The notes under the pieces are model-generated. The model did no database searches, was not told the origin of the DNA, and was given only the letters and a program-made list of their open reading frames with translations. A DNA stretch of 64,000 bases, from assembly GCF_034653355.1 (NCBI RefSeq), contig NZ_JAYEER010000001.1, positions 682,001-746,000 of the forward strand, given 5' to 3'. Shown here in pieces: positions 42,035-51,856 of this stretch. This DNA is from Nitrospirillum sp034653355 (GTDB lineage Bacteria; Pseudomonadota; Alphaproteobacteria; Azospirillales; Azospirillaceae). How positions within the stretch are numbered: position 1 is the first letter of the stretch; each line of letters starts with the position of its first letter. Position numbers and translations under genes: made by a program.

Positions 42035-44509
42035 ATGACCGTTTCCTCAAGGTCCCTGTCCCTGGGCAAGCACCGCCGGGCCGCCACCGCACTAGCGTTG
42101 ATCCTGGCCGCCCCCCTATTCGTTCCGGCCGCCCAGGCGGCCGATCCGGCACCGCAAAGCAATGCCACCTTGAGCGACCTGGACGAGGTGGTGGTGACCG
42201 GCACGCGGCGCAGCGACCGCACCGTCGCCTCCTCCCCCGTGCCCATCGACGTGCTGCCGGTGGATGAGCTGGAGAAGACCGGCCTGGTCCAGACCACCCA
42301 GATGCTGCGCGCCCTGGTGCCCAGCTTCAACTTCCCCCAGCCGGCCAACACCGACGGCACCGACCACGTGCGCCCCGCCACCCTGCGGGGCCTGAGCCCC
42401 GACCAGACCCTGGTGCTGGTCAACGGCAAGCGCCGGCACGTCAGCGCCGTCCTGAACCTGAACGGCAGCGTGGGCCGCGGGTCCGACGCCGTGGACCTGA
42501 ACACCATCCCGTCCATCGCCATCGAGAAGATCGAGGTGCTGCGCGACGGGGCCGCCGCCCAATACGGTTCGGACGCCATCGCCGGCGTCATCAACATCCG
42601 GCTGAAGGGCCAGGACAGCGGCGGCAGCGCCGCCGTGGAGTATGGCGAGTACGGCGCCGGCGACGGCCAGACCGGCAGGGTGGAGGCCAATGTCGGCCTG
42701 CCGCTGCCCCGCAACGGCTACGTCACCCTGTCGGCGGAGGCGCACCGGTCGCGTCCCACCGACCGCTCCGGCGACGACCCCCGCCAGCAGTATCTGACGG
42801 CCGGCGACCCGCGCGAGGCCACGTTCAACCGGCACGACAGCCGCTTCGGCGACCCGCTGGACAAGGAATACAACCTGTTCCTGAACGCCAGCCTGCCGGT
42901 GAACGACAAGGCGGAGATTTACGCCTTCGCCAGCCTGGGCCAACGCGACGGTCAGAGCGCCGGCTTCTTCCGCCGGGCCCAGGACGTGCGCACAGTGCGG
43001 GCCCTGACGCCCGACGGCTACCTGCCCTTCATCACGTCCAAGCAGCTGGACCTGTCGACGACGGTGGGCGCGCGCGGCGACCTGCCCGACGACTGGACCT
43101 ATGACCTGAGCGTCGATTACGGCCGCAACCGCTTCGACTATGGGGTGGAGAATTCGGTCAACGTCTCGCTGGGCACGGCCAGCCCGCGCAGCTTTTACGC
43201 CGGCGAACTGGTGTCGGACGAACTGGTGGGCAACCTGGATGTCCGCAAGCTGGCCCATGTCGGCTTCCTGCCCGACACGCTGTCCATCGCGGTGGGCACC
43301 GAGGTGCGGCGCGAGGACTACACCATCAAGGCGGGCGAACCCGCCAGCTACATCAACGGCGGCGTACGGGTGCTGGACGGGCCGTCCAAGGGCACGCCGG
43401 CCGCCCCCGGCGCCCAGGTCTTTCCCGGATTCGAGCCGGCCGACGCCGGCACCAACAGCCGGGGCAGCGTCGGCACCTATGCCGAGCTGGAAACCAAGCT
43501 GACGCCCGACTTCCTGGTGAACTTGGCCGGCCGGTATGAGCATTACAGCGATTTCGGCGACACCACGAACGGGGAGCTGTCGGCCAAGTACGACCTGATC
43601 TCCTTCCTCTCCGTCCGCGGTGCCATCAGCACCGGCTTCCGCGCGCCGTCGCTGGCCCAGTCGCACTATTCCGCCACCAGCACCGTGTTCATCAACAGCG
43701 TGCCCTATGACGTCCGCACCTTCCCGGTGACGGATCCGGCGGCCAAGGCGCTGGGTGCCGAGCCGCTGAAACCGGAGAAGTCCACCAACTACAGCGCCGG
43801 CCTGGTGTTCCGCCCGGCGGACAACTTCTACGCCACTGTGGATTTCTACCAGATCGACATCGACGACCGCATCGTGCTGTCGGAGAACCTGACCGGGGCG
43901 GCGGTGGTGCGGCTGCTGGCGGCCAACGGCGTGACCGGCGTCGGCGGCGGCCGTTTCTTCACCAACGCCATCGATACCCGCACCCGGGGTGTGGATATCG
44001 TCGGCCGCTATGCCATCGACCTGGGCGACGCGGGCAGCCTGTCGCTGACCGCCGGCCTGAACCTGAACGACACGGAAGTGACGCGGGTGGAGGGCAATCC
44101 GTCGCAGCTGGCCAGCCTGGGCACCGCCGTCTTCCGCTTCGGCCGGTCGGAAAAGGGCCGCATCGAGAAGGGCCAGCCCAAGAACAAGCTGAACCTGGCG
44201 GCCACCTATGACTGGGACAAGCTGTCGACCACGGTGCGCACCACGCGCTACGGCAGCACCACCTCGCTGGACAGCAGCAACCCGGCGCTGGACCAGACCT
44301 ATGGCGCCAAGTGGATCACCGACATCGCCATCAGCTATCAGGTGACGGACGCCATCGGCGTGACCGTCGGGGCGGACAACGTGTTCGACGTCTATCCCGA
44401 CAAGGTCATCGCCGCCAACAGCACCAGCGGCATCTATCCCTACAGCAACTACTCGCCCTTCGGGTTCAACGGCGCGTTCTATTACGGCCGCGTCAGCTAC
44501 AAGTTCTGA
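42035..44509 (+). CDS. TonB-dependent outer-membrane receptor (first)
   Basis: An 824-residue receptor. Signal peptide of about 35 residues (ALALILAAPLFVPAAQA), then a TonB-box-like DEVVVTGTRR, a plug domain (about 60-190, with LRDGAAAQYGSDAIAGVINI) and a beta-barrel ending in the aromatic residue of SYKF. The substrate is not indicated. Genes downstream encode an adenosine deaminase-like lipoprotein and a nucleoside hydrolase, so a nucleoside-type substrate is possible. A strong terminator follows. Confidence 0.93.
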   Translation: MTVSSRSLSLGKHRRAATALALILAAPLFVPAAQAADPAPQSNATLSDLDEVVVTGTRRSDRTVASSPVPIDVLPVDELEKTGLVQTTQMLRALVPSFNFPQPANTDGTDHVRPATLRGLSPDQTLVLVNGKRRHVSAVLNLNGSVGRGSDAVDLNTIPSIAIEKIEVLRDGAAAQYGSDAIAGVINIRLKGQDSGGSAAVEYGEYGAGDGQTGRVEANVGLPLPRNGYVTLSAEAHRSRPTDRSGDDPRQQYLTAGDPREATFNRHDSRFGDPLDKEYNLFLNASLPVNDKAEIYAFASLGQRDGQSAGFFRRAQDVRTVRALTPDGYLPFITSKQLDLSTTVGARGDLPDDWTYDLSVDYGRNRFDYGVENSVNVSLGTASPRSFYAGELVSDELVGNLDVRKLAHVGFLPDTLSIAVGTEVRREDYTIKAGEPASYINGGVRVLDGPSKGTPAAPGAQVFPGFEPADAGTNSRGSVGTYAELETKLTPDFLVNLAGRYEHYSDFGDTTNGELSAKYDLISFLSVRGAISTGFRAPSLAQSHYSATSTVFINSVPYDVRTFPVTDPAAKALGAEPLKPEKSTNYSAGLVFRPADNFYATVDFYQIDIDDRIVLSENLTGAAVVRLLAANGVTGVGGGRFFTNAIDTRTRGVDIVGRYAIDLGDAGSLSLTAGLNLNDTEVTRVEGNPSQLASLGTAVFRFGRSEKGRIEKGQPKNKLNLAATYDWDKLSTTVRTTRYGSTTSLDSSNPALDQTYGAKWITDIAISYQVTDAIGVTVGADNVFDVYPDKVIAANSTSGIYPYSNYSPFGFNGAFYYGRVSYKF

Positions 44510-44520
44510 GCGGTCGGCAT

Positions 44521-44566
44521 GGAAACGGTCACCCTGAGCATTCCCGGGGTGGCCGTTTCCTTCTTG
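44521..44566 (+). terminator. Terminator of the first TonB receptor gene
   Basis: GGAAACGG (44521-44528) pairs with CCGTTTCC (44553-44560), with inner CACC and GGTG pairs, and is followed by TTCTT. It begins 11 bases after the stop codon. Confidence 0.75.
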
Positions 44567-44839
44567 TCAGGCCTTGGGCGCGGGCTTGGGCTTATGCGCG
44601 TCGAGAAAGGCGCGGAACTGCTCCTGGTCCAGGAAGTACAGTTCCAGGCACTTCTCGTAATCGGCCTTTTCCTTGATGACGCGGCAGAGGCTTTCCGCGT
44701 CCTCGTTCTCTTTCTGCTGCTGGATCACCGCCTTCTTGTCGGCGTCGGCCGGCGGGGCGCTCTGGGCCGCCGCCGGCAAGGACAGCAGCAGCGAGGCGGC
44801 AAGGGGGGCGCAAAGGATGAGGGCGGAAAGGGCGCGCAC
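44567..44839 (-). CDS. Small periplasmic protein with a coiled, Cys-containing helical domain
   Basis: A 90-residue protein made of a signal peptide (VRALSALILCAPLAASLLLSL) and a short charged helical region with two cysteines (LCRVIKEKADYEKCLELYF) spaced 12 apart, ending in a Lys/Pro tail. The GTG at 44837-44839 has GGAG at the right distance; an ATG 90 bases upstream would place a basic extension before the signal peptide and is less likely. The twin-cysteine helical pattern recalls CX-type helical hairpins, but no family was assigned. Confidence 0.6.
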   Translation of the reverse strand: MRALSALILCAPLAASLLLSLPAAAQSAPPADADKKAVIQQQKENEDAESLCRVIKEKADYEKCLELYFLDQEQFRAFLDAHKPKPAPKA

Positions 44840-45104
44840 CTGGGATCTCCTGACGGCTGGAAGGACGGCCCCGGGACGGAGCGCCCTGAACAGCCGGAAG
44901 TTTAGCCGCCAACGGTTAAGGTTCAACATCGCGTTTTCATAGCCGGCGGCTATGGCGGACACCCGTGCCCGGCTTGAAAGTGTTCCAGGATTTGGGCGGT
45001 GGCAGCGCTGGCCCCCAGCCCTCATAATGCCCTGGACTGGCAACGGCATACCCACCCGGAGGCGGGTCCCGCCGTGAAATGAAAAAGGATAAGGGGCGAG
45101 GGGA

Positions 45105-46817
45105 ATGAGCATGGGGGCACTGCGCACCCAGATGGGGCGCACCCGGTTGGGGCGCACCCGCACGACACTGGCCGCGGGCGCCTTGACGCTGCTGGCCGCC
45201 TGCGCCACCGATGGCGGCCGTGACGCGGCGCCGCCGTTCCCACCCCTCCCGATGGCCGAAGCGCCCCAGGGGCCGGAATCCCAGACGGCGGAATCCCGGA
45301 CGGCCGCCCTGTTCGGCCGCCTGCGCGCCGACCCCGTGCGCCTGGCCATGTTCCTGCGCCGGTTTCCCAAGGGGGCGGACCTGCACAACCACATGAGCGG
45401 CGGCATCTATGCCGAGAACATGGTGGGTTGGGCGGCGGCGGAATCGGCGTGCGTCGACCCCAAGGCGCTGGTGCTGAAGCCCGCCCCCTGCACCGGCGGC
45501 CTGGTGCCGGCGGCGGACGCGCGGCGCGACGTCGGCCTGTACAACCGGCTGATCAATTCCCTGTCCATGCGCAACTTCGTGGCGGGGCCGGAGTCCGGTC
45601 ACGATCACTTCTTCGACAGCTTCGCCAAGTTCGAGCCGGCGCTGACGGCCCGAGTGCCCGAAATGCTGGCGGAGGCGGCCAACCGCGCCGCCGCCAGCCA
45701 CGTGCTGTACCTGGAACTGATGTGGTCCAACGGCATGTCCAAGGCGGCGGCCCTGGCCGCCCCGCTGGGCGCGCCGGCACCCGGCAGCGTCCCCGGCGAC
45801 ACCGCCACGTTCGACGCCTGGCGCGCCAAGGTGGAGCCCGGCCTGCCGGCCATCATCCGTGCCGCCAAGGCCGATACCGACGCGGCGGAGGCGCGCATGC
45901 GCCAGATCCTGCGTTGCGGCACCGCCGACGCCCAGCCGGGCTGCGCCGTCACCATCCGCTATCTGGCCCAGGTCATCCGCGTGCTGCCCGCCCCACAGGT
46001 GTTCGCGCAGAGCCTCTATGGCTATGCCCTGACCGCCGCCGACCCGCGCTTCGTCGGCGTCAACCTGGTGGCGCCGGAGGACAACCCGGTGACGCTGAAG
46101 GACTATGGCCTGCAGATGCGCCTGCTGGGCTATCTGGGGAAAATCCACCCAGCGGCCAACCTGTCGCTGCACGCCGGTGAACTGGCCCTGGGCCTGGTGC
46201 CGCCGGAGGATCTGCGCGACCACATCCGCCTGGCGGTGGAGGTGGCGGGCGCCAAGCGCATCGGCCATGGCGTCGATATCGGGCAGGAGACGGACGCGCA
46301 GCATGTGCTGAAAACCATGGCCGACCGGGGCGTGCTGGTGGAGATCAACCTGACCAGCAACGACGTCATCCTGGGCGTGAAGGGCCGCGACCACCCCATC
46401 ACCACCTACCGCGCGTTCGGTGTGCCCCTGGCCCTGTCCACGGATGACGAGGGCGTGTCGCGCATCGACCTGACGCATGAGTATGTGCGGGCGGCGGAGA
46501 CCTACGGCCTGGATTATTCCACGCTGAAGACCTTTTCCCGCGACGGGCTGGAGCACGCCTTCCTGCCGGGCGCCAGCCTATGGGCCGCGCCGGGCCAGCT
46601 GGCCACACCCTGCGCCGCCGATCATGCGGGCACGGTCCCGTCCGCCGCCTGCCAAGCCTTCCTGGAGCAGAGTCCCAAGGCCGCCCTGCAATGGCGCCTG
46701 GAAGCGGACTTCCGTGATTTCGAGGCGGCCGTGGCCGCCGAGGCTGAAACCGGCTTGTGGGGCCAGGGCCACGGCCCTAAAACCACGGCCGAATCCCTTG
46801 GCAAATCCCCCAATTGA
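45105..46817 (+). CDS. Periplasmic lipoprotein adenosine deaminase-like protein
   Basis: A 570-residue protein with a lipoprotein signal: after a basic start the lipobox LLAAC puts the lipid on Cys33. The deaminase fold then shows the zinc motif DLHNHMS (His94, His96), SLHAGEL (metal His and catalytic Glu), RIGHGVDI and LSTDDEGVSR (Asp pair). These match the adenosine/AMP deaminase superfamily, near the secreted ADGF type. It should act on nucleosides in the periplasm, upstream of the nucleoside hydrolase gene 23 bases later. Exact base specificity is not visible. Confidence 0.87.
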   Translation: MSMGALRTQMGRTRLGRTRTTLAAGALTLLAACATDGGRDAAPPFPPLPMAEAPQGPESQTAESRTAALFGRLRADPVRLAMFLRRFPKGADLHNHMSGGIYAENMVGWAAAESACVDPKALVLKPAPCTGGLVPAADARRDVGLYNRLINSLSMRNFVAGPESGHDHFFDSFAKFEPALTARVPEMLAEAANRAAASHVLYLELMWSNGMSKAAALAAPLGAPAPGSVPGDTATFDAWRAKVEPGLPAIIRAAKADTDAAEARMRQILRCGTADAQPGCAVTIRYLAQVIRVLPAPQVFAQSLYGYALTAADPRFVGVNLVAPEDNPVTLKDYGLQMRLLGYLGKIHPAANLSLHAGELALGLVPPEDLRDHIRLAVEVAGAKRIGHGVDIGQETDAQHVLKTMADRGVLVEINLTSNDVILGVKGRDHPITTYRAFGVPLALSTDDEGVSRIDLTHEYVRAAETYGLDYSTLKTFSRDGLEHAFLPGASLWAAPGQLATPCAADHAGTVPSAACQAFLEQSPKAALQWRLEADFRDFEAAVAAEAETGLWGQGHGPKTTAESLGKSPN

Positions 46818-46840
46818 GTTTGAAGCGAGAGACCGCGCCC

Positions 46841-47800
46841 ATGCGCCTCCTGATCGACACCGACACCGCCGGCGATGACGCCTTTTCCCTGCTGCTGGCC
46901 CTGCGCAACCCGAAGGTGACGTTGGAGGCCATCACCATCTGCCACGGCAACGTGACCTTCGACCAGTGCGTGGAGAACGCGCTGTACACGGTGGAGGCCG
47001 CCGGCCGTGGCGGCGAGGTGCCGGTCTATCCCGGCGCCCGCCTGCCGATGATGCGCAAGCCGCTGGACGCGGCCTACGTCTTCGGCAAGGACGGCATGAG
47101 CGACGCCAACTACCCGCCAGCCAAGCAGCGGCCGGAGGTGAAGCACGCCGTCGACGCCATCATCGACACCGTCCTGGCCCACCCGGGTGAGGTCACCATC
47201 ATCGCCCAGGCGCCCCTGACCAACCTGGCCCTGGCGGTGATGAAGGAGCCGGCCATCGCCCAGGCCACCAAGCATTTGTGGATCATGGGCGGCACCGACA
47301 ACGCCGTGGGCAACGTCACCAGTGCGGCCGAATTCAACTTCTACGTCGATCCCGAGGCCGCCAAGATCGTGGTCAACGCCGGCTTCAAGGCCAGCCTGCT
47401 GACCTGGACCCGCTCCATGGTCGAGGGCGTCATCACCAGCGCCGAGTTGGACGCCATCGCGGCCCTGGGCACGCCGGTGTCCCAGTTCTTCACCCGCGTG
47501 AACCGCGACAGCCTGGCCTTCTCGCGTGAGCGCCAGCGCATCGACGGCAGCATCCATCCCGACGCCCTGACCTGCGCCTGCGCCTTGGACGAAAGCCTGG
47601 TGCTGGAGGCGGAGGAGTGCGTGGTGGACGTTGAGACGGCGGGCGTCCTGACGCGCGGCTATTCCAGCGTCTCCTCCGCCATCCTGCCGGACGCGGCGGA
47701 CGCCGACCCGGACCTGGCGCCCCAGGTGCCCAACATGCGCGTCATCAAGCGTGCCGACCGCGAGGGCTTCGTCCGCCTGATGACGGACGCCGTGCGCTGA
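46841..47800 (+). CDS. Nucleoside hydrolase (cytoplasmic)
   Basis: A 319-residue nucleoside hydrolase of the inosine-uridine (IUNH) family, splitting nucleosides into base and ribose. The calcium-binding N-terminal DTDTAGDDAF is present, with PLTNLALAV, WIMGGTDN, the EFNFYVDPEAA ligand segment and a late HPDAL. No signal peptide, so it acts in the cytoplasm. ATG at 46841 is preferred to a TTG at 46814. Follows the deaminase gene closely; co-expression is likely. Confidence 0.92.
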   Translation: MRLLIDTDTAGDDAFSLLLALRNPKVTLEAITICHGNVTFDQCVENALYTVEAAGRGGEVPVYPGARLPMMRKPLDAAYVFGKDGMSDANYPPAKQRPEVKHAVDAIIDTVLAHPGEVTIIAQAPLTNLALAVMKEPAIAQATKHLWIMGGTDNAVGNVTSAAEFNFYVDPEAAKIVVNAGFKASLLTWTRSMVEGVITSAELDAIAALGTPVSQFFTRVNRDSLAFSRERQRIDGSIHPDALTCACALDESLVLEAEECVVDVETAGVLTRGYSSVSSAILPDAADADPDLAPQVPNMRVIKRADREGFVRLMTDAVR

Positions 47801-47808
47801 TCCGGATG

Positions 47809-47838
47809 GCGTCACCACCACCGATGGTGGCGCTTTCT
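47809..47838 (+). terminator. Weak hairpin after the nucleoside hydrolase gene
   Basis: GCGTCACC (47809-47816) pairs with GGTGGCGC (47826-47833) with one G-U pair, followed by TTTCT. The T tract is short, so this may be only a weak terminator. Confidence 0.5.
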
Positions 47839-47959
47839 CCCCCTGCCCCTTTGGTGTAGCCTGTCCGGATAGACTACCGAACCGAGCTGTTTCCAAAGCG
47901 TCTTATGACGCACGTCCCGGCACCTTCGATCATTCAGGACCGAATACGCGGGGGGCTAG

Positions 47960-48757
47960 ATGAGTGGCACTATCGTGGACCGCCGCGCCCTGTTGCTGGG
48001 TATGGGCGCCGTCGGCCTGGACTTGGCCTTGGGTCGCCGCGCCGCCCGCGCGGCGGTGCCACCCCCGCGTTTCGCCCCCTTGCGTTTCGTCTACGCCGAC
48101 AACGTGGTGCCCTTCAGCTATGCCGACGCGGACGGCAACGCCACCGGCCTGCTGAAGGACGACGTGGATGTGGTGACGGCCACCGCCGGCTACAGCCAGA
48201 CCACCAGCCTGATGCCCTGGGGCCGCGCCCAGGCCACCGTGCGGGCGGGCCAAGCCGACGGCTTCTGCACCGTGCCCTCCGCCGACCGCGCCGTTTATGT
48301 CCAGTTCTGCCTGCAGCCGGTGATGACCAGCGACATCGGCATCTGGCACCGCCGCGACGACGACCGTTTCAAGGCGATTGGTAGCCTGGAAGAACTGGCG
48401 GCTTTCCGTCTGGGCAGCTACGTCGGCAACGGCTGGGCGACGGAGCACATGGACGCCATCCCCACGCTGGCGGTGGTTCCGGATCCCGTCAGCGTCCTGA
48501 AGATGGTGGCCGCCGGCCGCATCGACGCGTTCGTCCATGATGAGCTGCAGATGGGCTATCTGGCCCGCGCCGCCGGCTTGACCGGCGCCCTGACCTACGC
48601 CCCCCGCCCCTTCCTGGGCACGGTGGTGCGGACCCTGGCCATCCGGCGCAGCCTGCCCGACTGCGCCGCCGTGGTGGCGGCCCTGGACGCCGCCATCCTG
48701 GCCCGCCGCACCGACCTGGACGCCCTGACCCACCGCGTGCGCCTGGGCATGGCCTGA
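47960..48757 (+). CDS. Secreted solute-binding-like protein (Tat-type signal)
   Basis: A 265-residue protein of the bacterial extracellular solute-binding family 3. The N-terminus carries a twin-arginine-like motif (DRRALLLGMG) and a cleavage site near RAARAA. The mature part has FVYADNVVPFSYADADGNATG and LGSYVGNGWATE, the usual first-strand and hinge elements. There are no adjacent ABC permease genes, so it may be a sensor or orphan binding protein. Confidence 0.83.
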   Translation: MSGTIVDRRALLLGMGAVGLDLALGRRAARAAVPPPRFAPLRFVYADNVVPFSYADADGNATGLLKDDVDVVTATAGYSQTTSLMPWGRAQATVRAGQADGFCTVPSADRAVYVQFCLQPVMTSDIGIWHRRDDDRFKAIGSLEELAAFRLGSYVGNGWATEHMDAIPTLAVVPDPVSVLKMVAAGRIDAFVHDELQMGYLARAAGLTGALTYAPRPFLGTVVRTLAIRRSLPDCAAVVAALDAAILARRTDLDALTHRVRLGMA

Positions 48758-48825
48758 CCGAAGGCGCGCTTAGAGCGGGGTGCGGCAGGGTGTAGATTGC
48801 GTCCCGTGGGGAAACGGGGGCCCGC

Positions 48826-49659
48826 GTGGGACGGAAACGCCGATATCGAAAAGGCCTGGGACAACGGGCGCGCCGTGCCGCCCTGCTGGTCGCCGCCGTC
48901 CTTGGCGCGTGGACCGGGGCGGGTGCCTCTCCCGCGCCTGGCGGCTTGCCGACACCGGTTCAGGAACTGCGCATTCCGCGTCACGGGCCGTCGGACGCCA
49001 AAGCCCCCGCCATGTGCGAGGAAATCCTGCTGGCTTTGAGCCGGCAGGTGGATGGCGTGCGGCTGGTGTGGTCCACGGACTGGCTGACCCACGATCGGGC
49101 GGCCCAGGAATTGGCGGCGGGGCGGCTGGACGCGGATTGCGGCTATTACCGCACGCCGGAACGGGAGGCCCGGATACTCTATTCCCGCCGGGCCGTCATC
49201 CGCATGGAAACGGTGCTGGCCGTCCGCACCGGTGATCCGGCCACCGTCGCCACCTTCGATGAATTGCGGATCGCGTTGGCGGACGGACACGACACCGTCC
49301 TGGTCAATGCCGGCTCCGCCTTCCTGGACCGGCTGCACCGCGCCGGCATCGAGGACCGCAATATCGACGCCTGGGCCGCCCACAGCGACACCAATCTGCG
49401 CAAGCTCATGAGCGGCCGGGGCCGCTTCTTCATTTTCCGCAACCCCGGTCTGACGGAAGTCATCCAGAACAACGGGTGGGACACGCGGATCCGCGTCCTG
49501 CCCCACCCGCTGGCGGTGGACGACCAGTACATGGTCTTCTCACCCCACCTCGACCCGGGGGTGCGCGAACGCCTGGAAGCCGGCCTGGAACATCTGGCGG
49601 CGGACGGCACGCTGGCGCGCATCATCCAAGGCCATTCCGGCCGGGCGGCCCAACCCTGA
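48826..49659 (+). CDS. Second secreted solute-binding-like protein
   Basis: A 277-residue protein. A basic start (MGRKRRYRKGLGQRARR) and hydrophobic stretch form the signal peptide. The rest looks like a degenerate family 3 solute-binding protein (RHGPSDAKAPAMCEEIL, RLDADCGYYRTPERE, FDELRIALADGHDTVLVN, then LMSGRGRFFIF and a C-terminal LAADGTLARIIQGH). It starts at GTG and lies 68 bases after the first such gene; the two are similar in plan though not close in sequence. No permease is nearby. Confidence 0.75.
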   Translation: MGRKRRYRKGLGQRARRAALLVAAVLGAWTGAGASPAPGGLPTPVQELRIPRHGPSDAKAPAMCEEILLALSRQVDGVRLVWSTDWLTHDRAAQELAAGRLDADCGYYRTPEREARILYSRRAVIRMETVLAVRTGDPATVATFDELRIALADGHDTVLVNAGSAFLDRLHRAGIEDRNIDAWAAHSDTNLRKLMSGRGRFFIFRNPGLTEVIQNNGWDTRIRVLPHPLAVDDQYMVFSPHLDPGVRERLEAGLEHLAADGTLARIIQGHSGRAAQP

Positions 49660-49660
49660 C

Positions 49661-51844
49661 TCAGCCCGCGTCCTTCACGCAGCGGAAGCCCACCAGGGCG
49701 GAGCGGTCGCGCGAGGGCGCCATCAGCAGCAGCTTGCCGTGCTGGTCGTTGCGGTAGGCCTGTGGGAAATACCAGATGGAACCCTGGGGCTGGTACAGGC
49801 TGCCCCCCCGCAGGATGGCGGCACGGGTGTGGTCGTCCTGGTATTCATCCGTCCACTGCCAGACGTTGCCGACCAGATCCTGGACGCCGAAAGGGCTGAT
49901 CCCCGCCGGATGGGCGCCCACGGCGTCGGGTGGGCGCACGGCACGGCCCCGTTCGGGCGCGGGCACGGCGTCATCCCGCCAGGTGTCGCCCCAGGGATAA
50001 CGGCGGCCGTCCGCGCCTTGCGCGGCGTACTGCCATTCCCATTCGTGCGGCAGTCGCTTGCCCGCCCAGGCGGCGTAGGCGCGCGCGTCCTCCTGCGACA
50101 CCCAGGTGACCGGGCGGTCATCCCAGCCGGCCGGATAGGTGCCGCCCCTCCAATCCCTCAGGAAGTTGCGGTCGTCCTTGGGATGGTAGCCGCTGGCGTC
50201 GAGGAAGCGCTTGAACTGCGCGTTGGTCACGGGGAAGCGGTCCATGAAGAAGCGCGGCAGCGACAGGCGGTGCTCATGGTAACGCCGCGCCTCCCCCTCC
50301 CACGGGTAGGCGACATCGACGCCGGCGTTGGTGCCACCCTCGATCTCCAGCCCTTGGACGCGGAAGGTGAAGTCGCCGGCCGGAATCTCCACCATGCCTT
50401 CAGGTGCGCCGGCGGCGGGGGCCGTGGTCGGGATGTCGACCAGGCGCTGGGGCAGCGGCGACCAGGCGCGCGGCAGGCTGGCCAGATCGGTGGCCGTCAT
50501 CGCCTTCATGGCCCGCATCAGGTCCCCGGTGGCGGCGTCCGGGCGGCCGGGCAGGGCCAGCACGGTGCCGAAGCCCTGGGCCTCCAGCGGGAAGGACAGC
50601 AGCAGCTGGCCGCCTTCACGGCGCGGCGTCAGTTCCACGCCGTGATAGAGGTCGAAATAGCGCAGGGCCGCCCCGTCCGCCGGCACGGCCAGCACCGTCT
50701 GATCCAGCGGGTGGTCGTTGCGGTTCACGATGGTCCAGGCCACCCGGCCGTCGGCGCCAGGCCAGCGGCTGGCGTACACCCCGGCGGCACGGGTGGGATA
50801 AAAGGGCTGCCAGTCCGGGCTGGACAAAAGGGGTCCCAAGCCCCGTTCCAAGGTCGCCACCCGGCGCATCGCCTCGCCATCGCGGGCGCTGATGCCGTTC
50901 CAGATACCCCAGACGTTCTCCCACGCCTCCCAGCCGACGCCGTTGAAGAAGGCGTAGTGCAGGTCGTCGGTCTTGTCCCGGGCCCAGCGGTCCGAGATGT
51001 TGACCATGTGCCGGGGCTCCAGCCATTTGTAGCGGTCGACCTTGGGCACGGGCGCGAAGGTGTATTGGCCCCAGGACATCAGGTCCCAGGCCACCGCCTC
51101 GTCCGCCAGGACGCCTTCCGGCTGGAAGGCCAAGGGATGGCCCGCCTTGTCCGCCGCGAGGGAAAAAGCCAGCGGCACGCCGTCCTGGGTGTCGCCGTTG
51201 ATGCCATCGATGCCGATCTGCCTGGCGAGATCGGCGATGGCCTGCGGCCAGGGCCGATCCGGCGCCCGCGTCCCCTGGTCCCACATCATCATGGGCAGCA
51301 GCACGCGCACGCCCCGCCGGTGAAAGTCCGCCACCATGGCCTTCACCCCCGGCAGCCCGCCCGGCAGGTTGGTCACCTGATCCAGCTGGTTGCGGTCGTC
51401 GATGCCCATGTTGGGGTAATCGGGCCACAGCAGCACGGCGTCGATGCCGCCGAAGCGGGCCGTCAGATCATCCAGATACCGGTCGACGGTGTAGCGGCCC
51501 GCCACCGGGTCATAGAAATAGCGATCCTCCACCATCATCTGGGTTTGGACGAAGCTGGTGCGCGTCCAGGCCAGCCGGGGGTCGTCATAGCGGGCGGGGT
51601 CATAGCCGACGCGGATGCGGCGTTCCTGGCGCCAATGGCGGACATCGGCCAGCCAGGCCTCATAATCGGCGCCGGTGCAATCCCGGGTCCCGCCCTCCCA
51701 CGCCTCCCGCCAGGTGAGGCAGGCCGGGCCGTTGATCATCGGCTGTTTCCAGCTGCCGTAGGGCACCGTCTGGGTGTCCTGCGCACCGGCCGGGACGCTG
51801 AGGAGGAAGGTGCCCAAGAAAGCGGCGGCGATCCGGCGGCGCAT
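49661..51844 (-). CDS. Secreted TIM-barrel protein fused to an FGE-sulfatase (SUMF1/EgtB-like) domain
   Basis: A 727-residue fusion with a signal peptide (MRRRIAAAFLGTFLLSVPAGA). The N-terminal 400 or so residues look like a glycoside-hydrolase-type barrel, with DAVLLWPDYPNMGIDDRNQL, RVLLPMMMWDQ, GINGDTQDG and ALRYFDLYHG as notable segments. The C-terminal domain (about 475-725) is FGE-sulfatase type: EIPAGDFTF, RFPVTNAQFKRFL, WEWQYAAQG, GNVWQWTDEY and VGFRCV. The two catalytic cysteines of true formylglycine-generating enzymes are not seen, so it may be a binding domain. It is last in a minus-strand run with a nucleoside hydrolase. Confidence 0.8.
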   Translation of the reverse strand: MRRRIAAAFLGTFLLSVPAGAQDTQTVPYGSWKQPMINGPACLTWREAWEGGTRDCTGADYEAWLADVRHWRQERRIRVGYDPARYDDPRLAWTRTSFVQTQMMVEDRYFYDPVAGRYTVDRYLDDLTARFGGIDAVLLWPDYPNMGIDDRNQLDQVTNLPGGLPGVKAMVADFHRRGVRVLLPMMMWDQGTRAPDRPWPQAIADLARQIGIDGINGDTQDGVPLAFSLAADKAGHPLAFQPEGVLADEAVAWDLMSWGQYTFAPVPKVDRYKWLEPRHMVNISDRWARDKTDDLHYAFFNGVGWEAWENVWGIWNGISARDGEAMRRVATLERGLGPLLSSPDWQPFYPTRAAGVYASRWPGADGRVAWTIVNRNDHPLDQTVLAVPADGAALRYFDLYHGVELTPRREGGQLLLSFPLEAQGFGTVLALPGRPDAATGDLMRAMKAMTATDLASLPRAWSPLPQRLVDIPTTAPAAGAPEGMVEIPAGDFTFRVQGLEIEGGTNAGVDVAYPWEGEARRYHEHRLSLPRFFMDRFPVTNAQFKRFLDASGYHPKDDRNFLRDWRGGTYPAGWDDRPVTWVSQEDARAYAAWAGKRLPHEWEWQYAAQGADGRRYPWGDTWRDDAVPAPERGRAVRPPDAVGAHPAGISPFGVQDLVGNVWQWTDEYQDDHTRAAILRGGSLYQPQGSIWYFPQAYRNDQHGKLLLMAPSRDRSALVGFRCVKDAG

Positions 51845-51856
51845 GCACCGTCCCCC

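Noticed and set aside
41944..42267. A short open frame before the first TonB receptor
   Set aside because: It overlaps the receptor signal peptide in another frame and its second half is Arg/Pro/Gly-rich shadow sequence.
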